Part shown: piece after piece, positions 1-8,675 of the stretch
Layout of the letters: every line of letters starts with the position of its first letter
Numbering within the stretch: the first letter of the stretch is position 1
Origin: Thraustochytrium sp. TN22
Taxonomy: Eukaryota > Sar > Bigyra > Thraustochytrida > Thraustochytriidae
DNA: 64,000 nucleotides
NCBI GenBank assembly: GCA_013306675.1
Contig: JABLUY010000029.1
Location: 124,001-188,000 of the forward strand
Direction: 5' to 3'
Notes under the pieces: generated by a model
Seen by the model: only the letters and a program-made list of their open reading frames with translations
Database searches by the model: none
Told to the model about the DNA's origin: nothing
Made by a program: the position numbers and the translations under genes

Positions 1-249
1 GGGCTCGCGTTCCGTGGGAATGGTTCGCTTGACCCCCGGGTTCGCGCCCTGGGCGCCTGCATGATTAAGGCCGAGATCGCGCAGCGGCTTGCGGCCTGGC
101 AGCACAATCTCGGAGCACTCCTCCCAGCCCGTGCTCTTCGCCTGCGCCGCCCTGCTGCGCTGCTCGAGCGCCGTCGCCGTCGTTTTCTGCGTCTGGGTCT
201 CCTCCCCCTGCGCCGGCCTCGCCCGCTGCACGGGCGTCCTCGCGAGCAT
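1..249 (-). CDS. 5' part of an unknown leftward gene, cut by window edge
   Basis: On the minus strand an ATG at 249 opens a frame that stays free of stops for 83 codons to the first base of the window. The predicted N-terminus is polar and reads like coding sequence, with a Gln/Thr/Ala-rich stretch, then WEECSEIVLPGRKPL (about residues 43-57), then a basic-polar run. I do not recognise the family. It is divergent from TRM112, whose ATG lies 400 bp away, so the two could share a promoter region. A different minus-strand frame (ATG at 448, stop at 65) also exists; it is Ala/Arg-rich and looks less like protein. GC-rich DNA gives long chance frames, so this stays a moderate call. Confidence 0.45.
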   Translation of the reverse strand, partial: MLARTPVQRARPAQGEETQTQKTTATALEQRSRAAQAKSTGWEECSEIVLPGRKPLRDLGLNHAGAQGANPGVKRTIPTEREP

Positions 250-649
250 TGCGCCAGCCAGAGCGGCGCGCTGCAGCCGCAGCGCCGCGCAGCGCCGCGC
301 AGCGCAGCACCCGCCGACGCCGTGCGCGAGCACGCCCGCCCGCGTAGCGCGCGCCCGAAGCGGACTTGGTCTCCGCGCTCGCGGAGTCCGCGTCCTCGCC
401 CGCGTCCGAGTCCGAGTCCCTCGAGGCGCGGTTTTCTGCGCAACGCATTTTCTGGCGCCGTCCGTTTCAGGTCACGGCCCGGCCCTTTTCGCCAACGCGC
501 CCAGTGCGGTTACGCGAACCGGCCGGGTCGCGGCGGCGACCAGCCAGCCAAGCCTGCGCCAGCCGGCAGCAGTCCGGGTCCTGGCGCGCGCGGCGGGGGG
601 TTCGGAGCTTGCGCGGGGCGAGCGAGGGCGGGTCGGGCCTCGCAGGACG
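250..649. other. Divergent spacer upstream of TRM112
   Basis: This 400-bp GC-rich stretch lies between the leftward ATG at 249 and the TRM112 ATG at 650. It contains overlapping long frames on both strands, none with a recognisable product. I infer that it holds the promoters of the two flanking genes, but I see no TATA box or other clear motif. Confidence 0.4.
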
Positions 650-1018
650 ATGAAGCTCCTCACGCACAACCTGCTCAAGTGCAACGTCAAGGGCGTCAAG
701 AACGGGTACCCGCTCAAGATCGAGGCGCGCGAGAAGGAGGTGCGCGAGACGGAGATGAACGCGGTCTTTTTGCGCAACGTGCTGCCCAAGCTGGACTGGG
801 CGGTGCTGCGCGCGGCATCGGCGCAGCTCGGCGTGGAGGGTCTGCCCGAGGCCGTGACGCCCGAGCTCCTGGAGCAGGATGAATTCTTGCAGAAGCTGCA
901 CCACGCGCTGCTTGAGGTCGTCGTGGTGGAGGGCGCGCTGGTATGCCCGGAGTCCGGTCGCAAGTTCCCCATCACCAACAGCATCCCCAACATGCTTCTC
1001 AACGAGGATGAAGTGTAA
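650..1018 (+). CDS. TRM112: TRM112-like methyltransferase activator subunit
   Basis: This 122-residue protein begins MKLLTHNLLKCNVKG and ends with CPESGRKFPITNSIPNMLL, the hallmark ends of the Trm112 family (human TRMT112 is 125 residues). Family members are small obligate partners that stabilise several methyltransferases acting on tRNA, 18S rRNA and the release factor eRF1, in cytosol and nucleus. The frame is open far upstream, but the ATG at 650 gives exactly the conserved N-terminus, so it is chosen over starts near 89. Yeast Trm112 holds zinc with four cysteines; only two of those positions are Cys here (C11 and C99), and the partners are Val16 and Ser102, similar to the situation in animals. 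The identification is very secure. Confidence 0.95.
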   Translation: MKLLTHNLLKCNVKGVKNGYPLKIEAREKEVRETEMNAVFLRNVLPKLDWAVLRAASAQLGVEGLPEAVTPELLEQDEFLQKLHHALLEVVVVEGALVCPESGRKFPITNSIPNMLLNEDEV

Positions 1019-1504
1019 GATGTTCGAGTCAGAGATGGAAAAGAGAGAGTGAGGGAGACATGAGACGTGACGCAACGGAGGGCATGCGCGAGCGAGCGAG
1101 CGAGCGAGAGAGAGAAAAAGAGAGAGCACGCGGGCCCAAGCAAATGGGCAAAGGAACACTTGCCTCTCTCTCCCAAGCTCTGGCTGGCCATTTAGAGGGA
1201 TCCTGCCCCCCGTATCTCCCGCTCACCGAATGCGAGTTCCGCTCTCTTTGGCGCCGAGAATGCGAGTTCCGCTCTTTTTGGCGCCGAGAACGCGAGTTCC
1301 GCTCTCTTTGGTGGTGCTCCATCGCGCTCCATCGCGCTCCTTCTTTTGATTTCCGTGCCCGCGTGTTTGGGCTCTTCCTACATTGTGCAGATAAAGAAAA
1401 AATGGCGTTTGCAAAGGCAAGCCGTAGTCCACCACGATACACCGACGGCGACTGGAAAGCTTGAAGCCATGACACGGTGGTAAAGGTACACAGAGGGCCA
1501 GACA
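1019..1504. other. Convergent spacer with a 30-bp tandem repeat
   Basis: This is the 3' spacer between TRM112 (+) and the leftward gene ending at 1505. It holds a GA-rich (GCGA/GAGA) tract at about 1085-1130 and the 30-bp repeat listed separately. I see no gene in it. Confidence 0.6.
1231..1315. repeat. 30-bp tandem repeat, about 2.8 copies
   Basis: Three copies start at 1231, 1261 and 1291. Each begins with TGCGAGTTCCGCTCT, and the first two carry TTGGCGCCGAGAA. Copies differ by one to three bases, and the third diverges after about 20 bases. Confidence 0.85.
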
Positions 1505-3346
1505 TTATCCGTTGATTCCTCCTGCAAAGGCTTCCTTTTGCAGGAGGAGATAGAATAGTCTACAGGGCGAAAAGATCTGCGCAATGTCAGGATTGACCGC
1601 AGCGAGAAAGTCGTGCCCGAAGCGCGCGCGGCAAAAGTCCTCCCAAGGCTGCTCTTGCTCGGCCCGGTTTGCGTGCGGTATGTCCAGCAGCATATGTACC
1701 GGTGCGCGGCGCGTGAACTCGAGCATAGTGCCGCTGGGCCAGACGCGCATGTCGAGCGACGAAGGGTTCACGGTCTCGAGGAAATACTGCATGACCAGTT
1801 CGACGACGTATTCGGGAAGGTCGCCGAGGTCGATGCGGTAGTCGACGAAGCAGCGTAAGGAGAGCGCAAAGAGAGAGCCATACTCGCCGCGCTTGTGCGT
1901 GTTGGCGGCGAGGGTGACGGCGTCCATGGGGCTGAGCGCGTCAGCGGCGGCCTCCTCTTCTTCACGCAGCTGCGCGTCCAGGACGCTCTTGTCCAGGCCC
2001 TGGCGGCCGGACTCGCGGTCCCACTCGAGAGCGAGGCCGGAGGCGCGCTCGGCGTCAAACTCGAGGAGCTGGTTGACCTCGACGAGGTCAGCCATGCCTT
2101 CCACCGTCATGGTGCTAAAGTCAGAGAGCAATTCCTCGACAGAGGGCGACTTGGCGTTGGCGAGCGCCTTGGTGCGCTCGCTACCTAGCAACTGATTGAC
2201 CACCTCGTTGGCGTGGTCCTTGTAGGTATATGTGCGCATGGCCACGGCCACGGTAGAGGAGCCCCCCTCCCCGTTGTCGTAGTCGCCGGTGCCATGGGAG
2301 TCTACGCCCGTTCTCGAGAGTGCCCGACCGATGGCGCTCACACTTGTAGAGCTCCTAGAGCTGCTGGAGCTGCTGCTGCTGCTGCTACTCACAGAGCGTT
2401 GCAGGTGGAGTCGCATGTGGCCTCCGTTGATCGGGACGCGCGCCTGCGCACTCAAGGCGCCAGTCGCGCCATCGTTGCCGCCCCCGACTTCGGCGCTGTG
2501 CGCCCGCCGCCTGCTCCCGCCCAGCTCGCGGCGGCGGATCGGCCGACTGAGGTCGTCTTCCTCGTCATCCCCTACGATTGCTGGCGAGGCCCGGCCTGGC
2601 AATGGAGGTCGTGAGCTCATGGAAGGCATGATCGGAGGGGGCGGTGAGAGGCCGCGTCGCGGCGGGAGGACGGCCTCGTCGGCGTCGACGTCGGCGTCGG
2701 CGTCGGCGTCCGATGCTGCTGGGCTGCGACCGTCAGATACGCCATCAGCGTGCGCAGCCTCGTTTTCAAGTGCGTGGAAGCCGTCGCGCGTAGCGCTCGC
2801 GCTCGCGTGCGCAACCTCATCGCCGAGCGCGTAGGCGCCAGTGCCAATCTCGACAAAGTCGCGCGACAAGGTGCTGCTATTCAGCGCGACGAGGATATAG
2901 TAGAAGAACTGGCAGGGCGGGAAGACCGAGGCCATGGTGGCGGAGGGCAGGTCGCGCCAGCCGGGGAAGCGGTCGTCGCAAAAGGACAGCCAGGGAAGCT
3001 CGTGCGGGGCGCGGTGCTCGCGCTGGATCTGCAGCAGGATCTGGTAGCTCGCCTTGCACGCAATAGCGCGGCCAAAGTATGGCGGGTAGCGCGCGAGATC
3101 CACGGCCAGAAACGACTCCACATCGTCGCCAAGTACCTCGATGGCGCCGCGCACCGTGTCCCTCATGCCCTCGGCCGACGCCAGCTCGTCCGCCGGCACG
3201 CTCGCCTGGCGCTCCCGCACGAAGGCCTGCAGCCTCGCCTCCGTCTCCTCAGCTGTGCACCTGCGCGCCGCCGGCCGCGGCCGCCGCAGCCCTGCGGCCG
3301 TCGCCGCCGGCCCTCCGCCGCCGCCGCCGCCGCGCGCGCCGCGCAT
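1505..3346 (-). CDS. Unknown 613-residue protein with duplicated terminal domain
   Basis: I do not recognise this family. A Gly/Ala/Arg-rich N-terminus (1-30) is followed by a folded-looking region (about 35-158), a long low-complexity middle with acidic, Asp-Ala and poly-Ser tracts (about 170-360), a helical acidic region (about 370-480) and a second folded region (about 497-613). The two folded regions resemble each other. Both have a small run ending LL-x-I, then RA, then PW-x2-FC-x2-RF, about 14 residues later a F-x-PC-x2-FY motif (residues 119-149 and 567-599), and a hydrophobic end. This indicates an internal duplication. No signal peptide or clear membrane segment is visible. The ATG at 3346 is the first in frame; a later start is possible because the N-terminus is low complexity. 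It converges with TRM112. Confidence 0.8.
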   Translation of the reverse strand: MRGARGGGGGGGPAATAAGLRRPRPAARRCTAEETEARLQAFVRERQASVPADELASAEGMRDTVRGAIEVLGDDVESFLAVDLARYPPYFGRAIACKASYQILLQIQREHRAPHELPWLSFCDDRFPGWRDLPSATMASVFPPCQFFYYILVALNSSTLSRDFVEIGTGAYALGDEVAHASASATRDGFHALENEAAHADGVSDGRSPAASDADADADVDADEAVLPPRRGLSPPPPIMPSMSSRPPLPGRASPAIVGDDEEDDLSRPIRRRELGGSRRRAHSAEVGGGNDGATGALSAQARVPINGGHMRLHLQRSVSSSSSSSSSSSRSSTSVSAIGRALSRTGVDSHGTGDYDNGEGGSSTVAVAMRTYTYKDHANEVVNQLLGSERTKALANAKSPSVEELLSDFSTMTVEGMADLVEVNQLLEFDAERASGLALEWDRESGRQGLDKSVLDAQLREEEEAAADALSPMDAVTLAANTHKRGEYGSLFALSLRCFVDYRIDLGDLPEYVVELVMQYFLETVNPSSLDMRVWPSGTMLEFTRRAPVHMLLDIPHANRAEQEQPWEDFCRARFGHDFLAAVNPDIAQIFSPCRLFYLLLQKEAFAGGING

Positions 3347-3768
3347 CGCCCTGCGCCCGCGCGCGCCCGCGCGCGCCTCCGCGCCGCCGCGCCGCCGCGC
3401 CGGCGGCCGCTCGCCAGCAGCGTCTCCCCGCTGCCGCCTGCGCGAGCCCGCCGCCGCGCTCCGCCGCGCCCCGATGCCCGCCTCCCCGCCGCCGGCCGCG
3501 CCGCGGCCGCCGCGCCGCGCCCCTCGCGGCCGCGCCGCGCGATCGGCCCTGCGCGCGCGCCGCCGCCGCGCGCGCCGCGCCGCGCCGCGCCGCGCGCGCC
3601 GCGCCGCGCTGCGCCGCGCGCGCCTCAGCTACTTGCCTTGCCTGCTCAGGCTACTAGCTAGCTACTAGCTACCCGCCCCCTGCCTGCCGCTTCTTCTGGC
3701 CACTAGCTGCTAGCAAACATCAGCTGGCCAGCAACTCGGAGGCCTGCGCTAGCTAGCTACGAGTAGAG

Positions 3769-3791
3769 CTCTAGCTAGCTAGCTAGCTAGC
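3769..3791. repeat. (TAGC)n tetranucleotide run
   Basis: The run is about 23 bases of self-complementary CTAG/TAGC repeat. A similar broken run lies at 3651-3672. Comparable runs recur in other spacers of the window (about 11240-11274, 27755-27780, 37553-37573, 39643-39658, 44702-44716, 45847-45862). Confidence 0.9.
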
Positions 3792-5189
3792 GAGCAGGTC
3801 AGCCAGGCTGAGCCTGCCACCTCGTTCTGCGCGCGCGAGACCGCCCGGCCAGGCTGCTGGCCGCCAGGCAGGCAAGCAAGCACGAGCACCTCGCCTCGAG
3901 CAGGCCTGGAAGCGAGACGAGCGAGCGAGCGAGCGAGCGAGCAAGCGAGCAAGCAAAGCACGCTCCAGGCCGGCCACTGGCAGCGGAGAGCCGAGGGCCA
4001 CTGTCTGTCCCGTGTAGCTGACCTTGCTTCCGGTGTCTGTCACTGTCTGGCAACTCGTGCAGAGGCCGCCGCGCAGCGTGGCGTGCCGAGCTTTGTTGGC
4101 GCGACGACGCTTGGCTTCGCCCTTTTCCTGCCTGCAGAGGGCCACGGGCGTGCGTGCTCGTTGCAGGCTCGCATCGGCCAGCTCTCTTCAACGCGGAGAT
4201 CCGGGCGCAAACGTGCAGCTCAAGTTCAAGTTGTTGCCGGTCACCAGGTCAGTAGGGTACCATGGTCCCACCACCGACCTCGGGGATGGGAGGCAGGTCA
4301 ACCAACAAACAGCGTCTGCGGCGGGGGGATACTCTGCCCTGGTAGTCTGCGCGGCGAGGTGAGGCGAGGCGAGGCGCGGCCTTGAAAATACGCCCTCCGT
4401 GGCCGCGCGCCCGGGAAGCGAGCTGATCGTGAGCTCCAACTCACAGTCAGTGCACCGCGACGCTTTGGCATTCGTGCGTTGCGTTACGAGCGAGGCAAGC
4501 TTGGGAACCCAACGCCCCTTTCCAGCTGCTCAAGCTGGCTGGCACCACGGGAGTCATTGGGTCTTCGCATCGTTGCTAACCAACTAAGCGCGCACTCGCC
4601 CACTGCGAGCCGGCAGGAAGCCGGCCACGGGGCTCTTCGACGCTTGTCAACGCACGTCGCAGTCGCAGTAGGGCCTAGGGCCTCTTCGGTGAAGAGTTCT
4701 TGCACCCCGGGCCATCTCTCGAAGCAACGGTCCACTGATCAGGAAGTGGCGCCCACGCTTCGGAAAGCTTGATCCCGGGATGCCTGGCCTCTCACAGGCA
4801 GGCACCAGCCAACAGTGACCTTGGTGCTGGCCTCTGTAACGCGGCGCACGGCGAGAGGCCTACGCTCCCGTTAATCTGCCGAGCGGCCGGGTTCCACATT
4901 CTAGTGTTGTCCTGGAGAGGCTGCAAGGGCTCGCATACACGGAGGAGGAAACGATCAAGCCCATCGCGCCGCACAGGCACTGCCCGATGCCAGACATACC
5001 GTGCGTCAGCTGCGTGGCCACGTAGGTTGCATGGAACAAGACACTCAGGACGTTGCCGACGTGCCCCCGAGGCTCTCAACGCAGACGGCAATCATGATCT
5101 ATCGTCGGAAGCGGAATCGCCGTGGTGATGTGCATGAGCTTCAAGTTCCTTGGCATGCCGTCCAGCGCGCTCGTCAGGTACAAGCCTGA

Positions 5190-5570
5190 CTATAGAAGAA
5201 CCTCGCCGCCCTCCCCGAAGATGGCGTACCTGCGCTCCGCAAGGTGCACGAGGCTGCCAACGAAATCGATGCCGAGGAGCACCAGGAGGATGGCGACGGC
5301 GCGAAGGCTGGTGGCAACGCGCGAAACGGCAACGCTGCGCAAGATGGCAGCGTGCAGCCTGATCGCGGGCTGGGCGCGCTTGATGAGCCTGGCGCGGCTG
5401 ACGACGACGACGACGACCTTGCTGCTCGAGATGGTCCGCTCGAGGGCGATGCTGGGCCTGCGCCGATGCAGCACGCAGCCGGGCCAGAGCGACAGCCTCC
5501 TGCACTTCCGGGATACCACATAACTTTTGGCGCGCGCCTTCCCGACCCTCTTCGTGCCCGACCTCGCCAT
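5190..5570 (-). CDS. Weak candidate ORF with one hydrophobic segment
   Basis: This 126-codon frame starts at an ATG at 5570 (MARSGTKRVGKARAKS) and is basic, with a Val run encoded by a GAC repeat and one plausible membrane helix (AVAILLVLLGIDFVGSL). After its TAG stop the same frame continues in protein-like fashion for about 36 codons, which could mean a decayed or spliced gene. It has no recognisable relative and overlaps other chance frames. It may not be a gene. Confidence 0.2.
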   Translation of the reverse strand: MARSGTKRVGKARAKSYVVSRKCRRLSLWPGCVLHRRRPSIALERTISSSKVVVVVVSRARLIKRAQPAIRLHAAILRSVAVSRVATSLRAVAILLVLLGIDFVGSLVHLAERRYAIFGEGGEVLL

Positions 5571-6262
5571 GTCGGCTTCACTCACAACCACTTCAGCGCA
5601 TTGCACATAGATGTAGCCTACATCTACGCCTTTACCGGGTCTCCGCACAGGCTTTGATCAGACAGTGAGGTTACGACGACAGCCTCCTACTGGGTCTCGA
5701 CACCATCACTGACCATGACAGCGAGGTCACCAGCAGGTACATGAGTCACGTTTGCTTCTCTTAGGCCTACCGACGCGATACCGGCCTCGCTCGGTTGCGC
5801 GCGCTGGTCCGTCACAGACGGCCGGCTGCCTCCAGTGGCCGCCGAGTCCAGCGGGGGGAATCGTTCGGACCTTCGCTGCGGCATCTTTGGAGCCCTCTCC
5901 TTGTGCACCTATCTGGCTGCCGTCAGCTGCCTACTCTAGCTCCAGCAGTAGCCAAGTAGCTGGTCTCGACATCTCGACTATGCAGCCGCAACGTTACTAT
6001 CGAGTATCTTTTCGGAGTTGGATTGGTCGGTTTTTAGCCTCGTCCCTCGCTCTCAGCTCCTCGCCGAGTCCTCGGTCGATAACAGGGAGGCGGCTCGTCC
6101 CGGTGCCGCCGAAGCGCGCGCGGCCCGAGGGGCGGCGGGCGGCAGATCGCGAACGTGTGCAAGCGGGCGAGCGGCAGGGAGCGGCAGGGGGCGGCAGGCA
6201 GGCAGGCGGGCAGGTAGAAGCAGCAGCGGCGGCAGCGAACGCCTCAGAGCGCACCAGGAGAG

Positions 6263-6580
6263 ATGGTGCTCCTGATCACGGAGGACGGCAAGCTTGAGCA
6301 GGAGCTGGAGGAGAACGACAAGGTCTTCGTGGACTTCACCGCGTCGTGGTGCGGTCCGTGCCAGATGATCGCGCCCTACATTGAGGAGCTGGCCGGCACC
6401 TACACGGGCATCAAGTTCGTCAAGGTGGACGTGGACGAGGCCGAGGGTACCGCTGCGGACTACAAGGTCACGGCGATGCCCACCCTCAAGGCCTTCTACC
6501 AGGGCAAGGAGATCAAGTCCGTCGTTGGCGCCAGCAAGCCCAACATTTTGGCTGCGGTCAAGGAGCTCGACGGCAAGTGA
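6263..6580 (+). CDS. Cytosolic-type thioredoxin
   Basis: This is a complete 105-residue thioredoxin. The active site is W29-C30-G-P-C33, the cis-proline is P73 (TAMPT), and the DFTASWCGPC and KVDVDE segments are typical. It reduces protein disulfides using electrons from thioredoxin reductase. There is no targeting extension, so a cytosolic or nuclear location is inferred. Length and start match the family, and the ATG is the natural start. The next gene on the same strand begins 791 bp downstream; nothing suggests co-transcription. The identification is secure, although which thioredoxin paralogue it is cannot be told. Confidence 0.96.
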   Translation: MVLLITEDGKLEQELEENDKVFVDFTASWCGPCQMIAPYIEELAGTYTGIKFVKVDVDEAEGTAADYKVTAMPTLKAFYQGKEIKSVVGASKPNILAAVKELDGK

Positions 6581-7371
6581 GTGGTACGTACACAGCTCGA
6601 AAGTCAGGCATCCTGGCGCGCATGCGGCACGTCACATTCCGCGACCTTGTCTCTGGAACCAATACTTTTCTTTTTCAGTTTTTTTTCTTTACTCATTTGA
6701 CTGTTTGGCGTATCAGAGAGGTCAGGCATCGTGTGCGCGGCGGCGAGACCGCTGGTTGAGGAAATCGCCTGCGTTGATGCAAGCCTCTGCGGTCATGCTG
6801 CGGCCGAACACGCCAAAGATGTCCTTCGCCTCCGGTTGCTCCAGGATCTAGCGGATGGCTTCGTCCACGGCCATGGGCCCGTTCTTGTGTAAATCGATAT
6901 CCGCAAACACCTGCTCCACAACGTAGTCCGAGAGAGACCTCCCGGGTAGTGTCGTCCACCTCCACCACCAGGCTGCTCAAGAAGACTGCATCGCTATTGT
7001 GTCGTGTTTCGTTGTGCGTGCGCGACGATGAGAGTCAGGCTCGGGCCGCTCTCCAGGTCGCTCGCCTCGCCAGCATGGACGTGCTACTGGTACCTCTGAC
7101 GAGGCTCGCCGAGGCTCGAGGCTCTCTCCGTGCCTTGCTTGCTGAGCCTTGCTCTGACGACGACGAAGCGCGCGAACCGGTACCCACGACCGCAGCGCCG
7201 CGCGAGCTCCCGCCGGAGCGGCGTCGCCGGCGCAGAGCCGCGTCGCCGGCGTGCAGCCGCTTGGCGTTCCGCCCACCGCTGCCGCGTTTCCGGCGCGAGC
7301 CCGGAGCAGGGGGCCGGCCCGGGCCGCGCGCGTTGGCGGCGTGGCCGTGGAGGTAGCAGAAGTGCTCCCCG
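6581..7371. other. Spacer between thioredoxin and UBLCP1
   Basis: The first 150 bases are the thioredoxin 3' flank, with a T-rich tract near 6665-6690. Bases 6722-6984 hold an EF-hand relic on the minus strand, listed separately. The rest is GC-rich 5' flank of the UBLCP1 gene with only chance frames. Confidence 0.6.
6722..6984 (-). pseudogene. Fragment of an EF-hand protein gene
   Basis: On the minus strand, from about 6940 to 6722, one frame reads as good protein: DYVVEQVFADIDLHKNG, then a helix, then a second segment ending FGRSMTAEACINAGDFLNQ. The segment DLHKNGPMAVDE fits a 12-residue EF-hand loop (D1, N5, G6, E12) with His at position 3. A TAG stop at 6848-6850 interrupts it. Upstream (about 6984-6943) protein-like sequence continues in another frame, the shift falling in a TCTCTC run. 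No start codon is evident. It is best read as a decayed or partial copy of a host calcium-binding protein; a misassembled or sequencing-damaged exon is the alternative. Confidence 0.45.
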
Positions 7372-8472
7372 ATGGCGGAGCAGGACGCGGAGGAGGAGGA
7401 CTGGGGCGCGGCGGGCGCGGCGCCACGCGCCGTGGAGGCGGGGGAGGAGCTGGTGGAGACGGCGGGCGGCGAGCCGCTGCGGCTCGTGCTGCAATGGAAC
7501 CGGAGCGAGTTCGAGCTGCAGATGCGCACGGCGGAGACGATCGAGGACCTGCACGACCTGATCGAGCTCGAGACGGGCGTGCAGCCGCGCAACCAAAAGA
7601 TCTTCGGGCTCAAGATGCGCGGGCGGCCCGTGGCCCGGCTGCCGCCCGAGACGTGCATGGGCGAGTTCGGCCTGCGCGACGGCCACACGCTCAAGATGAT
7701 GGGGTCGCCCGACACGCTGATTGACGAGATGGAGGAGGCCGCGGCGGCCGCCGAGGGCGTGCAGGTGCTGGACGACTTGGACGTGAACTACTCGCAGGCT
7801 GATATGGAGGCGGAACTGCGCATGGCGGAGGCGCGCGAGGCGCTGGAGGAGCGCATCCAGACGACGCGCATTCACGTCATGAACCCGCCGCGCCAGGGCA
7901 AGGGCCTTCTTGTGCTGGACCTTGACCACACGTTGCTGGACTTTAGCTATCGCAAGTACGCGTCCTCGTCCGAGGAGCTCAAGCGGCCTTTCATGGACGA
8001 CTTCCTTGCGGCGGCCTATCAGCACTTTGACCTGGTGGCCTGGTCGCAGACCCGCTGGCACTACGTGGAGCTCAAGCTCACAGAGCTCGGCATCATCTCG
8101 CACTCCGACTACAAGATCTGCTTCGCGCTTGACCGCACGTCCATGTTTAGAGTCTCGCGCGAGCACCAGGGGGAGCTCAAGCGCCACGAGGTCAAGGCGC
8201 TTGAGATCATCTGGGCCAAGTTCCCGCAGTGGTCCGCGCGCAACACCGTGCACATCGACGACCTGGCGCGCAACTTCGCGCTCAACCCGCAGAGCGGCCT
8301 GCAATGCAAGGCCTTCAAGCGCCGCCGCTCGCGCGCCGCCGAGGACCGCGAGCTCCTTGAGCTCGCTGCCTACCTCGAGCATATTGCCCAGACCGAGGAC
8401 GACTTCTCGCGCATCAACCATGCGCACTGGCGTGAGAGGCTGCGCGAGGAGATTGGCCGCCGCGGCTCTTGA
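7372..8472 (+). CDS. UBLCP1: UBLCP1-like nuclear proteasome / CTD-type phosphatase
   Basis: This 366-residue protein has a ubiquitin-like domain (about 38-115) followed by an FCP1/SCP-type HAD phosphatase domain (about 178-330). The catalytic motif is D183-L-D-H-T-L, with D183 as expected nucleophile and D185 as acid/base, and the late acidic motif is HIDD with D296-D297. In animals UBLCP1 binds the 26S proteasome through the ubiquitin-like domain and dephosphorylates it in the nucleus. The human protein is 318 residues; the extra length here is an acidic N-terminus (1-35) and a linker of about 45 residues before the phosphatase domain. The ATG at 7372 is followed directly by this acidic leader. 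Paralogy with other FCP1-like enzymes is excluded by the ubiquitin-like domain. Confidence 0.93.
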   Translation: MAEQDAEEEDWGAAGAAPRAVEAGEELVETAGGEPLRLVLQWNRSEFELQMRTAETIEDLHDLIELETGVQPRNQKIFGLKMRGRPVARLPPETCMGEFGLRDGHTLKMMGSPDTLIDEMEEAAAAAEGVQVLDDLDVNYSQADMEAELRMAEAREALEERIQTTRIHVMNPPRQGKGLLVLDLDHTLLDFSYRKYASSSEELKRPFMDDFLAAAYQHFDLVAWSQTRWHYVELKLTELGIISHSDYKICFALDRTSMFRVSREHQGELKRHEVKALEIIWAKFPQWSARNTVHIDDLARNFALNPQSGLQCKAFKRRRSRAAEDRELLELAAYLEHIAQTEDDFSRINHAHWRERLREEIGRRGS

Positions 8473-8675
8473 GCTCTGGTGCCCCGGCGACGCGCTCCCG
8501 CATCCTTGGTTGACGGGCGAGTGCCGTGACGCCACTCGTCCATGTACATGAGTGTCATGCTGCGAAAGGAAAAGATTGGCAAGGAGTAGATTGAAAAGTT
8601 CACCTTCGTTCTTCCCTTCTTCACTGGCCGTTCCGTGCACACATCATCGTTTAGAAAAAACAACACACACACACA

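Larger units (their letters stand above)
3347..6262. other. 2.9-kb GC-rich spacer with microsatellites
   Basis: Between the leftward 613-residue gene and thioredoxin there is no convincing gene. It contains very GC-rich CGCC runs (3350-3620), (TAGC)n clusters (about 3651-3672 and 3769-3791) and a (GCGA)n tract (about 3918-3957). One minus-strand frame (5190-5570) is listed separately as a weak candidate. The last 250 bases are purine/GC-rich 5' flank of thioredoxin. Confidence 0.5.

Noticed and set aside
7084-8640. A 518-codon minus-strand frame antisense to UBLCP1
   Set aside because: It mirrors the ubiquitin-like and HAD domains, is Leu/Arg/His-rich, and starts in the 3' flank. It is a shadow.
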